From: an uncultured Luteimonas sp.
GTDB lineage: Bacteria > Pseudomonadota > Gammaproteobacteria > Xanthomonadales > Xanthomonadaceae
Direction: 5' to 3'
Length of the DNA stretch: 64,000 nucleotides
Assembly: GCA_938008415.1 (NCBI GenBank)
Contig: CALLKI010000060.1
Coordinates: 13,046-77,045, forward strand
The position numbers were made by a program, and so were the translations under genes. Below the pieces are notes generated by a model. It saw nothing but the letters and a program-made list of their open reading frames with translations. It was not told the origin of the DNA and ran no database searches. Of this stretch, positions 46,440 through 55,691 are shown one piece after another. How positions within the stretch are numbered: the stretch's first letter is position 1; every line of letters begins with the position of its first letter.

Positions 46440-47351
46440 ATGTTCAAGCGCATCACCCTGTTCGTGCTCACCAACCTCGCGGTGCTGGTCCTGTTCGGCA
46501 TCGTGCTGAACATCGTGCTGCCTCTGCTCGGCATCCGCGCCGATGGCATGGGCGGGCTGCTGGTATTCGCCGCCATCTTCGGCTTCGGCGGCTCGCTGGT
46601 GTCGCTGCTGATGTCGAAGTGGACGGCGCTCCGCTTCACCGGCGCCCAGGTCATCGGACAGCCGCGGAGCGAGGCCGAGCGCTGGCTGGTCGAAACCGTG
46701 CGCCGGCACGCGCAGGCGGCCGGCATCGGCATGCCCGAGGTGGCGATCTACGACGCGCCCGAGATCAACGCCTTCGCCACCGGCGCCAGCCGCGACAAGG
46801 CGCTGGTGGCGGTGTCCACGGGCCTGCTGCGCGCGATGGATCGCGACGAGGCCGAGGCCGTCCTCGGCCACGAGGTCGCGCACATCGCCAACGGCGACAT
46901 GGTGACCATGGCCCTGCTGCAGGGCGTGCTGAACACCTTCGTGATCGTGCTTTCGCGCGTGATCGGCGGGGCCATCGACAGCAGCCTCCGGGGCGACCGC
47001 GAGAATTCCGGCCCCGGCATCGGCTACTTCGTCTCGGTGATGGTGCTGGACATGGTCTTCGGTCTGTTCGCCAGCATGATCGCGATGTGGTTCTCGCGGC
47101 AGCGCGAGTTCCGCGCCGACGCGGGCGGCGCGGCGCTGGCCGGCCGCGGGAAGATGATCCGCGCGCTGGAGAAGCTGGCGCTGACCTACGGCCACAACAC
47201 CCTGCCCAGGCAGGTCGCGGCCTTCGGCATCAGCGGGGCGATCGGCCACGGCCTGCGCCGGCTGCTGATGAGCCACCCGCCGCTGGAGGAGCGCATCGCC
47301 GCGCTGCGCAATGCCCCGCCGGAGTCGCTGCGCCGCGGGCTGGCGGCCTGA
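46440..47351 (+). CDS. htpX: Protease HtpX
   Basis: Inner-membrane M48B zinc endopeptidase for membrane-protein quality control, 303 residues. Two N-terminal helices, HEVAH in LGHEVAHIANGD, two more helices, and the third ligand in QREFRADAGGA. The end MSHPPLEERIAALR is typical. Followed by a strong bidirectional terminator. Confidence 0.95.
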   Translation: MFKRITLFVLTNLAVLVLFGIVLNIVLPLLGIRADGMGGLLVFAAIFGFGGSLVSLLMSKWTALRFTGAQVIGQPRSEAERWLVETVRRHAQAAGIGMPEVAIYDAPEINAFATGASRDKALVAVSTGLLRAMDRDEAEAVLGHEVAHIANGDMVTMALLQGVLNTFVIVLSRVIGGAIDSSLRGDRENSGPGIGYFVSVMVLDMVFGLFASMIAMWFSRQREFRADAGGAALAGRGKMIRALEKLALTYGHNTLPRQVAAFGISGAIGHGLRRLLMSHPPLEERIAALRNAPPESLRRGLAA

Positions 47352-47370
47352 CCCGCCCCGCCGGACATGG

Positions 47371-47398
47371 AAAACCCCGCCATCCGGCGGGGTTTTCC
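47371..47398. terminator. Bidirectional terminator between htpX and fimX
   Basis: AAAACCCCGCC-ATCC-GGCGGGGTTTT forms a perfect hairpin with A/T tracts on both sides, serving the convergent htpX and fimX genes. Confidence 0.92.
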
Positions 47399-47423
47399 TT
47401 TGCCGTGCGAGGGCGTTTGCCTG

Positions 47424-49502
47424 CTATTCGAAGTCGTAGTTCATCTCGGGGCCGGCGGCGGCGAGGAAGTGCCCCTCGACGTAGTCCACCCCGGCCGAGA
47501 ACAGGATCGCCATGCTGGCCGCATCCTGCACGAACTCGGCGATGGTGCGGATCCCCAGTTCGCGCGCGCGCGTGGTGATTTCGCGGATGCGCTTCTGGTT
47601 CTCCTCGTTCTTCGGCAGGTCCTCGACGAAGCTGCGGTCGATCTTGAGCATGTGCGGCTGCAGGTGGGCCAGCAGCTGGAACGAGTCCAGGCCGACGCCG
47701 AACTGCTCCAGGGCCAGCCGGCAGTCGTAGCGGCCGATCGCGTCGGCGAAGTCCTGCGCGGCCTTCAGGTGCGTGAACACCTTGGCCTCCGACAGTTCCA
47801 GCACGAGGTATTCGCCGGGCACGCCGTGCGCCTTCAGCTGCTGGCCGATGAAACCGGGCAGGGACGGGTCGTCGAGCGCGGCCTGGCTGACCTTCACCAG
47901 CAGCGTGGTCGGCCTGCGCTCCTGCATGCGCTGCCCGATCACGGCGATCGCGCGGCCGACCACGTAGCGGTCGATCTCGCCCAGCAGCCCGTGCTCCTCG
48001 GCGATGTGCAGGAAGTTGCCGGGCATGATCAGCTCGCCGTCGCCGCCGTCCAGCCGCAGCAGGGCCTCGTACATGGCGCCGGAGTCGCCCTGCAGGTTGA
48101 TGACCGGCTGGTAGTGCAGGACGAAGCGGCTGTTGTCGAGCGCGTCGCGCAGCCGCGCGACCCAGGCCCGGACGTTCTCCTCCTCGGCGCGGTCCGCCGC
48201 GGCGGGATCGAAGATCTCGAAGCGGTTGCCGCCGACGCCGAGCGACGATTCCATGCACTGCGCGGCCTTGGCCAGCACCTGTGCGACGCTCGCGATCTTC
48301 TCGCCGATCTGGACGCCGCCGATGCTCGCGGTGATCACGCTGGAGCGGTTGCCGATCGGGAACACGTGCGAGGAGAAGGCGGAGAGGATCCGCTCGGCCA
48401 GTGCCGTGGTGCCCTCGTAGCCGCTGCCGCGGGCCAGTACCGCGAAGGTGTGCTCGCCGAAGCGCGCGGCGATGGCATCGTCGCCGAGCACGCCGCGCAG
48501 GCGTTCGGCGATGGCGGCCAGCATGGCGTCCGCGGAATCGAGGCCGATGTCCTGCAGCAGGCGCTGGTAGTGGTCCGGCTGGACCAGCAGCAGGCCGTGC
48601 TGGCCGTGGCTGGCGCCGGCGTCCGCGACCGCGTCCTCCAGCGCGCGAAGGAAGGTCGGCCGGTTGAGCAGCCCGGTCACCTGGTCGCGCTGGCGCAGTT
48701 CCTCCAGCTCCTGTGCCAGCTCCGGGTCGAGCTCCTGGCGGCGGAACACCACCTGCAGGCAGGGCTCGCCCTCGTACTGGGCCGGGGTGAACTCCATGGT
48801 CGCCGGGAACGCGTTGCCCCCGGCGTCGCGCGCCTCCAGCTCGTACCGCGGCGGCGGCGGCTCGCCCTTGCTGAGCGACTTGAGCAGCTGCTTGAAGGCC
48901 TCGACGTGCTGCGGGGCGACCATGTCCAGCAGCGACATGCCCTCGATGTCCTCGAAGCTCTCGAAGCCGAACATCTCCAGGTACGCCGCGTTGGCGCGGA
49001 TATGCATGCCCTCGTGGATGTAGGCGATCGGGTCGCGCGAGGACTCGATCAGGGCGTCACAGCGGCGCTCGGTCTCGCGCAGCCGGGCCTCCAGCCGGCG
49101 CTTGGCGCGCCGTGCCTCGAGATCCTCCCACTGCGTGCGCACGACCGTGAGCAGCTGCTGCGGGCGGTGGCGCAGGGCCACGGCGCGCGCCCCGGAGGCG
49201 AACGCCCCGGCGTAGGCCGCCTCGTCCAGCGCGTCGGCCACGGCGATCACCGGCAGGTCCTTGCCGCTTGCCGCGGCCAGCTGCAGCACGCTGGCGAACG
49301 GGACCGCGGCCGAGGACAGCGCGGCCAGCACCATGTCCACGGACTGGCCGGACAGCGCCGCCGAGAACTCCTCGGGGCTGGCGGCGCGCAGCGGGCGCAC
49401 CGCGATGCCGGCGTTACGCAGCCCGCTGACGATGGCCTCGGCGTCCTCGACGCGGTCGTCCACGATCAGCAGGCGCAACGCGATGTCAGGCTTCATCGGC
49501 AT
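47424..49502 (-). CDS. fimX: FimX-like c-di-GMP effector (REC-PAS-GGDEF-EAL, degenerate)
   Basis: A 692-residue protein with the same order and length as FimX, which controls type IV pili by binding c-di-GMP. REC-like domain (LRLLIVDDRVEDAE), PAS (about 150-255), a GGDEF domain whose signature is RFGEHTF and so inactive, and an EAL domain that keeps EALLRL but loses key metal residues: LLVKVSQAAL instead of the Asn-containing strand, LEQFGVG instead of DDFG, and AEFVQD instead of AEGVE. It should bind but not make or degrade c-di-GMP. Upstream neighbour epmB on the same strand, 63 bp away. Confidence 0.82.
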   Translation of the reverse strand: MPMKPDIALRLLIVDDRVEDAEAIVSGLRNAGIAVRPLRAASPEEFSAALSGQSVDMVLAALSSAAVPFASVLQLAAASGKDLPVIAVADALDEAAYAGAFASGARAVALRHRPQQLLTVVRTQWEDLEARRAKRRLEARLRETERRCDALIESSRDPIAYIHEGMHIRANAAYLEMFGFESFEDIEGMSLLDMVAPQHVEAFKQLLKSLSKGEPPPPRYELEARDAGGNAFPATMEFTPAQYEGEPCLQVVFRRQELDPELAQELEELRQRDQVTGLLNRPTFLRALEDAVADAGASHGQHGLLLVQPDHYQRLLQDIGLDSADAMLAAIAERLRGVLGDDAIAARFGEHTFAVLARGSGYEGTTALAERILSAFSSHVFPIGNRSSVITASIGGVQIGEKIASVAQVLAKAAQCMESSLGVGGNRFEIFDPAAADRAEEENVRAWVARLRDALDNSRFVLHYQPVINLQGDSGAMYEALLRLDGGDGELIMPGNFLHIAEEHGLLGEIDRYVVGRAIAVIGQRMQERRPTTLLVKVSQAALDDPSLPGFIGQQLKAHGVPGEYLVLELSEAKVFTHLKAAQDFADAIGRYDCRLALEQFGVGLDSFQLLAHLQPHMLKIDRSFVEDLPKNEENQKRIREITTRARELGIRTIAEFVQDAASMAILFSAGVDYVEGHFLAAAGPEMNYDFE

Positions 49503-49565
49503 GCATGTCTCCGGGTCGGACGGGGTTATGCCACGCCGGCGCCGTTTCCGTCCATTGCAGATTGC

Positions 49566-50576
49566 TCATAACGGGCGCTTGGACGCCTCCCCGGCGACCT
49601 CGCGCACCAGGCGGGGCACCAGGTAGCCGGGCAGCCGCGCGCGCAATGCGGCGTGCAGGGCCAGGGCCTCGGCGTCGCCGACCTCGAAGTGGGCGGCGCC
49701 GGCGACGCGGTCGAGCTGGTGCAGGTAGTAGGGCAGCACCCCGGCGGCAAAGCCGCGTTCGCACAGCGCGGCCAGGGCGTCGGCCGAGTCGTTCACCCCG
49801 CGCAGGAGCACCGCCTGGTTGAGCAGGGTCGCGCCGGCCCCGCGCAGGCGCGCCATCGCCGCATCCACGGAGGCGTCGAACTCGTTGGCGTGGTTGGCGT
49901 GCACCACCACGGTCACCGGCCAGGGCAGGCCGCGCAGCCACGCGACCAGGCCGTCGTCGACGCGTTCGGGCAGGACCACCGGCAGGCGGGTGTGGATACG
50001 CAGCCTCGCGACGTGCGGGATGGCGGCCAGCGCGCCGGTCAGCTCGGAGAGCTTGGCGGTCGCCAGCGACAGCGGGTCGCCGCCGGAGAGGATGACCTCG
50101 GCCAGCGACGGGTCGCGCCGGACCGCTTCCAGCGCCTCGTGCCAGCCGTTCGCGGCGGCGGTTTCCTCGCCGTAGGGGAAATGCCGGCGAAAGCAGTAGC
50201 GGCAGTGCACCGCGCAGCTGCCGGTCGCGATCAGCAGGGCGCGGCCATGGTACTTGTGGATCACGCCGCGGCCGGCTCGGGCCGCGGCATCACCGACCGC
50301 GTCCAGCCCGAAGCCTGGCACCGCGCGCATTTCCTCGTCCACGGGCAGCACCTGCCGCAGCAGCGGGTCGTGCGGGTCGCCGGGGCGCATGCGCGCCGCG
50401 AACCCGCGGGGGACGCGCAGGGGGAACTGCCCGGCGGCCCCGGCGGAGACGGTCACCATGCCCCGGAGGCCGAGCAGGTCCAGCAGCTCGTGGGGGTCGC
50501 GGATCGCGTCCCGCCACGCCGCCTGCCAGCGCCCGGGGGCTTCGCGCTGCAAGGGGGACGGGGCAGCAGGTATCAT
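49566..50576 (-). CDS. epmB: EF-P beta-lysylation protein EpmB (lysine 2,3-aminomutase type)
   Basis: Radical-SAM enzyme converting (S)-alpha-lysine to (R)-beta-lysine for EF-P modification, 336 residues. Cluster motif CAVHCRYCFRRHFPY (C-x3-C-x2-C), VILSGGDPLSL, and the PLP-binding region near the C-terminus. Divergent from efp with 93 bp between starts, the usual arrangement. The EF-P ligase epmA is not in the window. Confidence 0.94.
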   Translation of the reverse strand: MIPAAPSPLQREAPGRWQAAWRDAIRDPHELLDLLGLRGMVTVSAGAAGQFPLRVPRGFAARMRPGDPHDPLLRQVLPVDEEMRAVPGFGLDAVGDAAARAGRGVIHKYHGRALLIATGSCAVHCRYCFRRHFPYGEETAAANGWHEALEAVRRDPSLAEVILSGGDPLSLATAKLSELTGALAAIPHVARLRIHTRLPVVLPERVDDGLVAWLRGLPWPVTVVVHANHANEFDASVDAAMARLRGAGATLLNQAVLLRGVNDSADALAALCERGFAAGVLPYYLHQLDRVAGAAHFEVGDAEALALHAALRARLPGYLVPRLVREVAGEASKRPL

Positions 50577-50669
50577 TGGCAGCTTGAATTCCCGCCTGGC
50601 GATGCCGGGCGTTGCCGGATTGAAGTTCTCATCATTCTAGCCGCCACGGGCGGAGCAGCAGGAGATCAC

Positions 50670-51236
50670 ATGGCCAGTTTGGGCATGAACGACGTGAAGG
50701 CCGGGCAGAAGATCCTGGTCAACAACGAACCCGCGGTCATCACCGAGACCGACTACGTCAAGCCCGGCAAGGGGCAGGCCTTCACCCGCGTCCGCTACCG
50801 CCTGATCAAGAGCGGCCGGGTCCAGGAGCTGACCATGAAGTCGACCGACTCCCTCGAGGAGGCCGACGTGGTCGACACCGACATGCAGTACCTGTACAGC
50901 GACGGCGAGTACTGGCACTTCATGAACCCGGAGACCTTCGAGCAGGTCCAGGCCGACAAGGCCGGCATGGGCGGCGCCGAGAAGTGGCTCAAGGGCGAGG
51001 AGCTGTGCATCGTCACGCTGTGGAACGGCACGCCGATCGCGGTCACCCCGCCGAACTTCGTGGAACTGAAGATCGTCGAGACCGACCCGGGCCTGCGCGG
51101 CGACACCTCGGGCGGCGGCGGCAAGCCGGCGACCCTCGAGACCGGCGCCGTGGTGCGCGTGCCGCTGTTCGTCGGCCAGGACGAGGTGATCCGCGTCGAC
51201 ACCCGCACCGGCGAGTACGTCTCGCGCGTGAAGTGA
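50670..51236 (+). CDS. efp: Elongation factor P
   Basis: Translation factor that relieves polyproline stalling, 188 residues with three beta-barrel domains. Modification site Lys34 lies in KPGKGQAF, the site beta-lysylated by EpmA/EpmB. ATG 50670 has AGGAG at 50660-50664. Confidence 0.97.
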   Translation: MASLGMNDVKAGQKILVNNEPAVITETDYVKPGKGQAFTRVRYRLIKSGRVQELTMKSTDSLEEADVVDTDMQYLYSDGEYWHFMNPETFEQVQADKAGMGGAEKWLKGEELCIVTLWNGTPIAVTPPNFVELKIVETDPGLRGDTSGGGGKPATLETGAVVRVPLFVGQDEVIRVDTRTGEYVSRVK

Positions 51237-51293
51237 CGTGCGGGCCGGCCCGGCAACGGCGGGCTCGCGGGCTCCGGACGACGGGATGAGCGC

Positions 51294-52649
51294 ATGACCG
51301 ACGCAACGACGCCACAACCCTGCGACCTGCTGATCGAGGCAGGCCACGTGGTGCCGGTGGAACCGCACGGCGTGGTGCTGGAGGACCACGCCGTCGCGGT
51401 GCGCGACGGCACCATCCTCGCGGTGCTGCCCGTGGCCGAGGCCCGGGTGCGCTTTGCCGCGCGCGAGACGGTCTCGCGCCCCGGCGCGGCGCTGGTCCCG
51501 GGGCTGGTCAACGCCCACACCCACAACCCGATGACCCTGCTGCGCGGCGTGGCCGACGACCTGCCGCTGAAGGTCTGGCTGCAGCAGCACATCTGGCCGA
51601 TCGAGGGCGCGGTGATCGGCCCCGGCTTCGTGGCCGACGGCGTGACCCTCGCCATCGCCGAGATGCTGCGTGGCGGCACCACCTGCGTCAACGAGAACTA
51701 CTTCTTCCCCGACGTGCAGGCCGCGACCTACCGGAAGCACGGCTTCCGTGCGCGGATCGGCCTGCCGGTGATCGACTTCCCCACAGCATGGGCGAAGTCC
51801 GACGACGAATACTTCGCCAGGGCATGCGAGGTGCACGACCAGTGGCGGGACGACCCGCTGGTGGCCACCGCGTTCGCGCCGCACGCGCCGTACACGGTCA
51901 ACGACGCGAGCTTCGAGCGCGTCCGCATGCTCGCCGACCAGCTCGACGTGCCGGTGCACCTGCACCTGCACGAGACCGCGCAGGAGGTGGAGCAGTCGCT
52001 GCAGGAGTACGGCCAGCGCCCGATCGCGCGCCTGGACCGGCTGGGCCTGGTCAACGACCGCCTGATCGCGGTGCACATGACCCAGCTGACGCAGGCCGAG
52101 ATCGAGCTGTGCGCCGCGCGCGGCGTCAGCGTGGTCCACTGCCCGGAGTCGAACCTCAAGCTGGCCTCCGGCTTCTGCCCGGCGTGCGCGCTGGCGCGCG
52201 CGGGCGTGAACCTGGCCATCGGCAGCGACGGCTGCGCCAGCAACAACGACCTGGACATGTTCGGCGAGACCCGGACCGCGGCGCTGCTGGCCAAGGCGGT
52301 GGCGCAGGACGCCGCCGCGCTGGATGCCTTCGCCGCGCTGCGCGCGGCCACGCTCGGCGGCGCGAAGGCGATCGGCTTCGATCACCTGGTCGGATCGATC
52401 GAGCCGGGCAAGCAGGCCGACCTGGTGCTGGTGGACCTGTCGCCGCTGGAGGCGCAGCCGCTGCACCACGTGGTCTCGCAGCTGGTCTACGCCACCGGCC
52501 GCCACCAGGTGAGCGACGTCTGGATCGCCGGCCGGCGCAGGCTGCGCGACCGCGAGCTGGTGGACATCGACCCCGCGGAAGTGGTCGCCACCGCGCGCCG
52601 CTGGCGCGAGCGCATCGCCACGATCCAGGTGGGCGGAGGAAACGGCTGA
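51294..52649 (+). CDS. mtaD: Amidohydrolase, MTA/SAH deaminase type (TRZ/ATZ family)
   Basis: A 451-residue zinc amidohydrolase. Metal ligands: HTHNPMTLLRG, HLHLHETAQE, HMTQL and GSDGCASNNDLDM. The architecture fits 5'-methylthioadenosine/S-adenosylhomocysteine deaminase. The ubiG methyltransferase directly downstream releases SAH, so deamination of SAH is a sensible role; guanine- or triazine-type substrates are less likely. Its TGA stop overlaps the ubiG ATG by one base. Confidence 0.87.
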   Translation: MTDATTPQPCDLLIEAGHVVPVEPHGVVLEDHAVAVRDGTILAVLPVAEARVRFAARETVSRPGAALVPGLVNAHTHNPMTLLRGVADDLPLKVWLQQHIWPIEGAVIGPGFVADGVTLAIAEMLRGGTTCVNENYFFPDVQAATYRKHGFRARIGLPVIDFPTAWAKSDDEYFARACEVHDQWRDDPLVATAFAPHAPYTVNDASFERVRMLADQLDVPVHLHLHETAQEVEQSLQEYGQRPIARLDRLGLVNDRLIAVHMTQLTQAEIELCAARGVSVVHCPESNLKLASGFCPACALARAGVNLAIGSDGCASNNDLDMFGETRTAALLAKAVAQDAAALDAFAALRAATLGGAKAIGFDHLVGSIEPGKQADLVLVDLSPLEAQPLHHVVSQLVYATGRHQVSDVWIAGRRRLRDRELVDIDPAEVVATARRWRERIATIQVGGGNG

Positions 52650-53368
52650 TGGCCGCGACCGCGCAGGGGCAGGGCAACTACCGCCAGGAGGAACTCGACC
52701 GCTTCGCCTCGCTGGCCAACCGCTGGTGGGACCCGGAAGGGCCGCAGAAGCCGCTGCACGCGCTCAACCCGGTGCGGCTGGAGTACGTGGCGTCGCGCGT
52801 GCCATTGCGCGGCGCCAGGGTGCTCGACGTCGGTTGCGGCGGCGGGCTGCTGAGCGAGGCGATGGCGAAGGCCGGCGCGGAGGTGACCGCGATCGACCTC
52901 GCCGCGGACCTGGTGAAGGTGGCGCGCCTGCATGCGCTCGAGTCCGGCGTGGCCGTGGATTACCGGGTGCAGCCGGTCGAGTCGCTCGCCGGAGAACTGC
53001 CGGGGGCCTTCGACGCGGTGACCTGCATGGAGATGCTGGAGCACGTGCCGGACCCTGCGGCGATCCTGCGCGCCTGCGCCGCGCTGCTGCGGCCGGGCGG
53101 CCGCCTGTTCGTGTCCACGATCAACCGCACGCCGGCCGCGTTCGCGCTGGCGATCGTCGGCGCCGAGTACGTCGCGCGCCTGCTGCCGCGCGGCACCCAT
53201 CATTACGGGGATTTCATCCGTCCGTCGGAACTGGCCGCGTGGTTGCGCGAGGCCGGCCTGGAGCTGGAGGACGTCAGCGGGCTCGGGTACGAGCCGTGGC
53301 GGAACTCGGCGCGGATCATCACGCGCACGGACGTCAACTACCTCGCCTGCGCGCGGAAGCCGGAATGA
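52649..53368 (+). CDS. ubiG: Ubiquinone biosynthesis O-methyltransferase UbiG
   Basis: SAM-dependent methyltransferase for both O-methylations of ubiquinone synthesis, 239 residues. FASLANRWWDPEGPQKPLH at the start, SAM motif VLDVGCGGGLLSEAMA, TCMEMLEHVPDP and the late GTHHYGDFIRPSEL are UbiG hallmarks. Start ATG 52649 shares its A with the mtaD stop; GGAGGAAAC gives the ribosome site. Confidence 0.96.
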   Translation: MAATAQGQGNYRQEELDRFASLANRWWDPEGPQKPLHALNPVRLEYVASRVPLRGARVLDVGCGGGLLSEAMAKAGAEVTAIDLAADLVKVARLHALESGVAVDYRVQPVESLAGELPGAFDAVTCMEMLEHVPDPAAILRACAALLRPGGRLFVSTINRTPAAFALAIVGAEYVARLLPRGTHHYGDFIRPSELAAWLREAGLELEDVSGLGYEPWRNSARIITRTDVNYLACARKPE

Positions 53369-54048
53369 GCGGCGCGGGCTTCCCGCGGGGGGTCCTGTTC
53401 GACCTGGACGGTACCCTGCTCGACAGCGCGCCGGACATGCTGGCCACGGTCAACCGCATGCGCGCCTCGCGCGGCCGGCCGCCGATGGTGCTGGCGAACC
53501 TGCGCCCGCACGTTTCCCGTGGCGCGCTGGCCATGTCCTCGGCCGCGTTCCCGGACGTACCGCCCGAGCGCATCCCGGACATGGTGCCGGAGTTCCTGTC
53601 GGTCTACGCGGAGGAACTGGGTCGCCACAGCCGTCCCTTCGACGGCGTCGAGCCGCTGCTGGCGGCGCTGGAGGCGGCGGGCACGCGCTGGGGCATCGTC
53701 ACCAACAAGCCCGAATACCTCGCGCGCGAGGTCCTGTCGCGGCTGGGCTGGACGGCGCGCTGCGGGGTGCTGGTCGGCGGTGACAGCCTGCCGGAGCGCA
53801 AGCCGCATCCGCTGCCGCTGTTGCACGCCGCCGGAGTCCTCGGGCTGGAGCCCGGCGATTGCGTGTACGTGGGCGACGACCGCCGCGACATCGACGCCGC
53901 GCGTGCCGCGGGCATGGCTTCGGTGGTCGCGCTGTGGGGGTACCGGCTCGAGGATGACGACCCGGCCACGTGGCAGGGTGACGTGATGCTCGAATCGCCC
54001 GGCGAGCTGCTGGCGCCGTCGGCCTGGCCGGCGCGGGGGCGGCCATGA
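53365..54048 (+). CDS. gph: Phosphoglycolate phosphatase (HAD family)
   Basis: A 227-residue HAD phosphatase. Nucleophile motif FDLDGTLLDS, motif II IVTNKP, Lys in RKPHPLPLLHA and motif IV YVGDDRRDIDAARAAG. Gph-like proteins clear 2-phosphoglycolate; an N-acetylmuramic-acid-6-phosphate phosphatase role is possible in pseudomonads. ATGA overlap with ubiG, and its stop overlaps the next start the same way. Confidence 0.9.
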   Translation: MSGAGFPRGVLFDLDGTLLDSAPDMLATVNRMRASRGRPPMVLANLRPHVSRGALAMSSAAFPDVPPERIPDMVPEFLSVYAEELGRHSRPFDGVEPLLAALEAAGTRWGIVTNKPEYLAREVLSRLGWTARCGVLVGGDSLPERKPHPLPLLHAAGVLGLEPGDCVYVGDDRRDIDAARAAGMASVVALWGYRLEDDDPATWQGDVMLESPGELLAPSAWPARGRP

Positions 54049-54698
54049 ACGATCAGGCCCCGCTCGACAGCTTCACCGGCAAGTGGCGCGAGCGCTGGCC
54101 GGAATGGGAACTGGCGGGGGTGTTCCTGGACGGCGCGCAGCGCGAACGCGCGGCGGCTTGGCTGGCGTTGCTGCACGAGCTGCGCGACGCGGCCTGGGCG
54201 GGCGCCGGGGCCGCCCCTGGGCTGGCCAAGCTGGCCTGGTGGCAGGAGGAACTGCGCGGCTGGGCGAAGGGCGCGCGCCGGCATCCGCTGGGCCAGGCAC
54301 TGCAGAAGCTCGACGCGCCGTGGGACGGGCTGGGCCTGGCGCTGGCGGAACTGCCGGCCACGCGCGCGCCGGATTCGGAAGAAGCGGACGCCAGGGCGCT
54401 GGCAAGGTTCGCCACGGCGCTGCTGGCCTGCGAGTCGGCGCTGTTCGGCGCCCCGCCACCGCGCGGGGACGAAGTGCAGGCCACCGTGGCTGCGCTGCGG
54501 GCCGAGCGCGCCTGGGTGCAGGGCGATGGCGACGCCGTGCGCGATTGCCGCGGGACGATCACGTTGGCGCCGGGCCTGTCGCGGGTGCGCCGCCTGCAGC
54601 ACGCCGTGGTCCGCCTGCGCGCCGAAGCCCCGGGAACGGGCCGGGTGCGGCCGCTGCGGCTGCTGTGGGCAGCGTGGCGCGCCGCCCGCGGCCGCTGA
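54045..54698 (+). CDS. Truncated squalene/phytoene-synthase-like protein
   Basis: A 217-residue Ala-rich helical protein. Segment KLAWWQEELRGWAKGARRH, followed by PLGQALQKL, matches the block that follows the first active-site helix in head-to-head prenyl synthases (R/K-LxWWREEL). The two Asp-rich DxxxD motifs are not found and it is about 60 residues shorter than active enzymes, so catalysis is doubtful. A role like the NDUFAF6-type non-catalytic members is possible. Overlaps gph by ATGA, last gene of mtaD-ubiG-gph-X. Confidence 0.7.
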   Translation: MNDQAPLDSFTGKWRERWPEWELAGVFLDGAQRERAAAWLALLHELRDAAWAGAGAAPGLAKLAWWQEELRGWAKGARRHPLGQALQKLDAPWDGLGLALAELPATRAPDSEEADARALARFATALLACESALFGAPPPRGDEVQATVAALRAERAWVQGDGDAVRDCRGTITLAPGLSRVRRLQHAVVRLRAEAPGTGRVRPLRLLWAAWRAARGR

Positions 54699-54770
54699 GG
54701 GACGCATTGTTCCGGGCGTGTTGCGCCCGCTGCCGGTAAACTGGCCTTTTCCTCCCCCGAACCTTTCCAC

Positions 54771-55691
54771 GTGAACACGCTTCCGCAACGCGAACTGCCC
54801 GACGTGGCCGGCGACGCCGTGGTTGCCGCCCGCCCCCTCGACTGGGTGGGGATGCGGCACATCGACCTGCCGGTGCGGATCCCGGGCGAGGACGGGGTGC
54901 CGGTCCTGGTGCCGGCGTCGGTGGACATCGCGGTGGACCTGAAGGTCCCGGACGCACGCGGCATCCACATGTCGCGGCTGTACCTGCGGCTCCAGGACGC
55001 GCTCGCGTCCGAGCAGCCCGGCCACGCCGGCCTGCGCCGCGTGCTGCAGGACTGCATCGACTCGCAGCAGGGCCTCTCGTCGAGCGCGCGCATCGCGATC
55101 CGCTACAACCACCTGCTCAGGCGCAGGGCGCTGGCCAGCGACAACGCCGGCTGGAAGGCCTACCCGGTGGAGGTCATCGCGGAGCTGTCCGCCGGGCGGT
55201 TCGCGCTCGACCTGTCGTTCTCGGTCGAATACTCCAGCACCTGCCCGGCTTCGGCGGCACTGTCGCGCCAGCTCAACGCGCAGCGCTTCACCGAGGATTT
55301 CGCCGCCGCCCAGCCGTTGTCGGCCGCGGTGGTGCGCGACTGGCTGGCCTCCGAACGCGGGATGGCGGCCACCCCGCACGCGCAGCGCAGCCGCGCCGAC
55401 GTGAAGGTGCGGCTGCGCCCGGCGTTCGACGAACTGCCCCTGGCGTCGCTGGTCGACGCGGTCGAGGCGGCCGTCGGCACGCCGGTGCAGACCGCGGTCA
55501 AGCGCGAGGACGAGCAGGCGTTCGCGGCGCTGAACGCGGCCAACCTGATGTTCTGCGAGGACGCCGCCCGCCGCATCGCCGGCGCGCTGGCGGGCGACGC
55601 GCGCATCGAGCGCTACGAGGTCGAGGTCTCGCACTTCGAGAGCCTGCACGCCCACGACGCGGTGGCGCGGGTGGCCGGTCGCAACGACTGA
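54771..55691 (+). CDS. folE2: GTP cyclohydrolase FolE2 (type IB)
   Basis: First enzyme of folate and related pterin synthesis, type IB (COG1469), 306 residues. IDLPVRIP, the catalytic Cys in EYSSTCPASAALSRQ and the C-terminal HFESLHAHDAVA are family marks. GTG start at 54771 with no clear Shine-Dalgarno; TAAACT (54736-54741) could be the -10. Type IB enzymes are often zinc-starvation induced, but no Zur-like site is evident. Confidence 0.94.
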   Translation: MNTLPQRELPDVAGDAVVAARPLDWVGMRHIDLPVRIPGEDGVPVLVPASVDIAVDLKVPDARGIHMSRLYLRLQDALASEQPGHAGLRRVLQDCIDSQQGLSSSARIAIRYNHLLRRRALASDNAGWKAYPVEVIAELSAGRFALDLSFSVEYSSTCPASAALSRQLNAQRFTEDFAAAQPLSAAVVRDWLASERGMAATPHAQRSRADVKVRLRPAFDELPLASLVDAVEAAVGTPVQTAVKREDEQAFAALNAANLMFCEDAARRIAGALAGDARIERYEVEVSHFESLHAHDAVARVAGRND

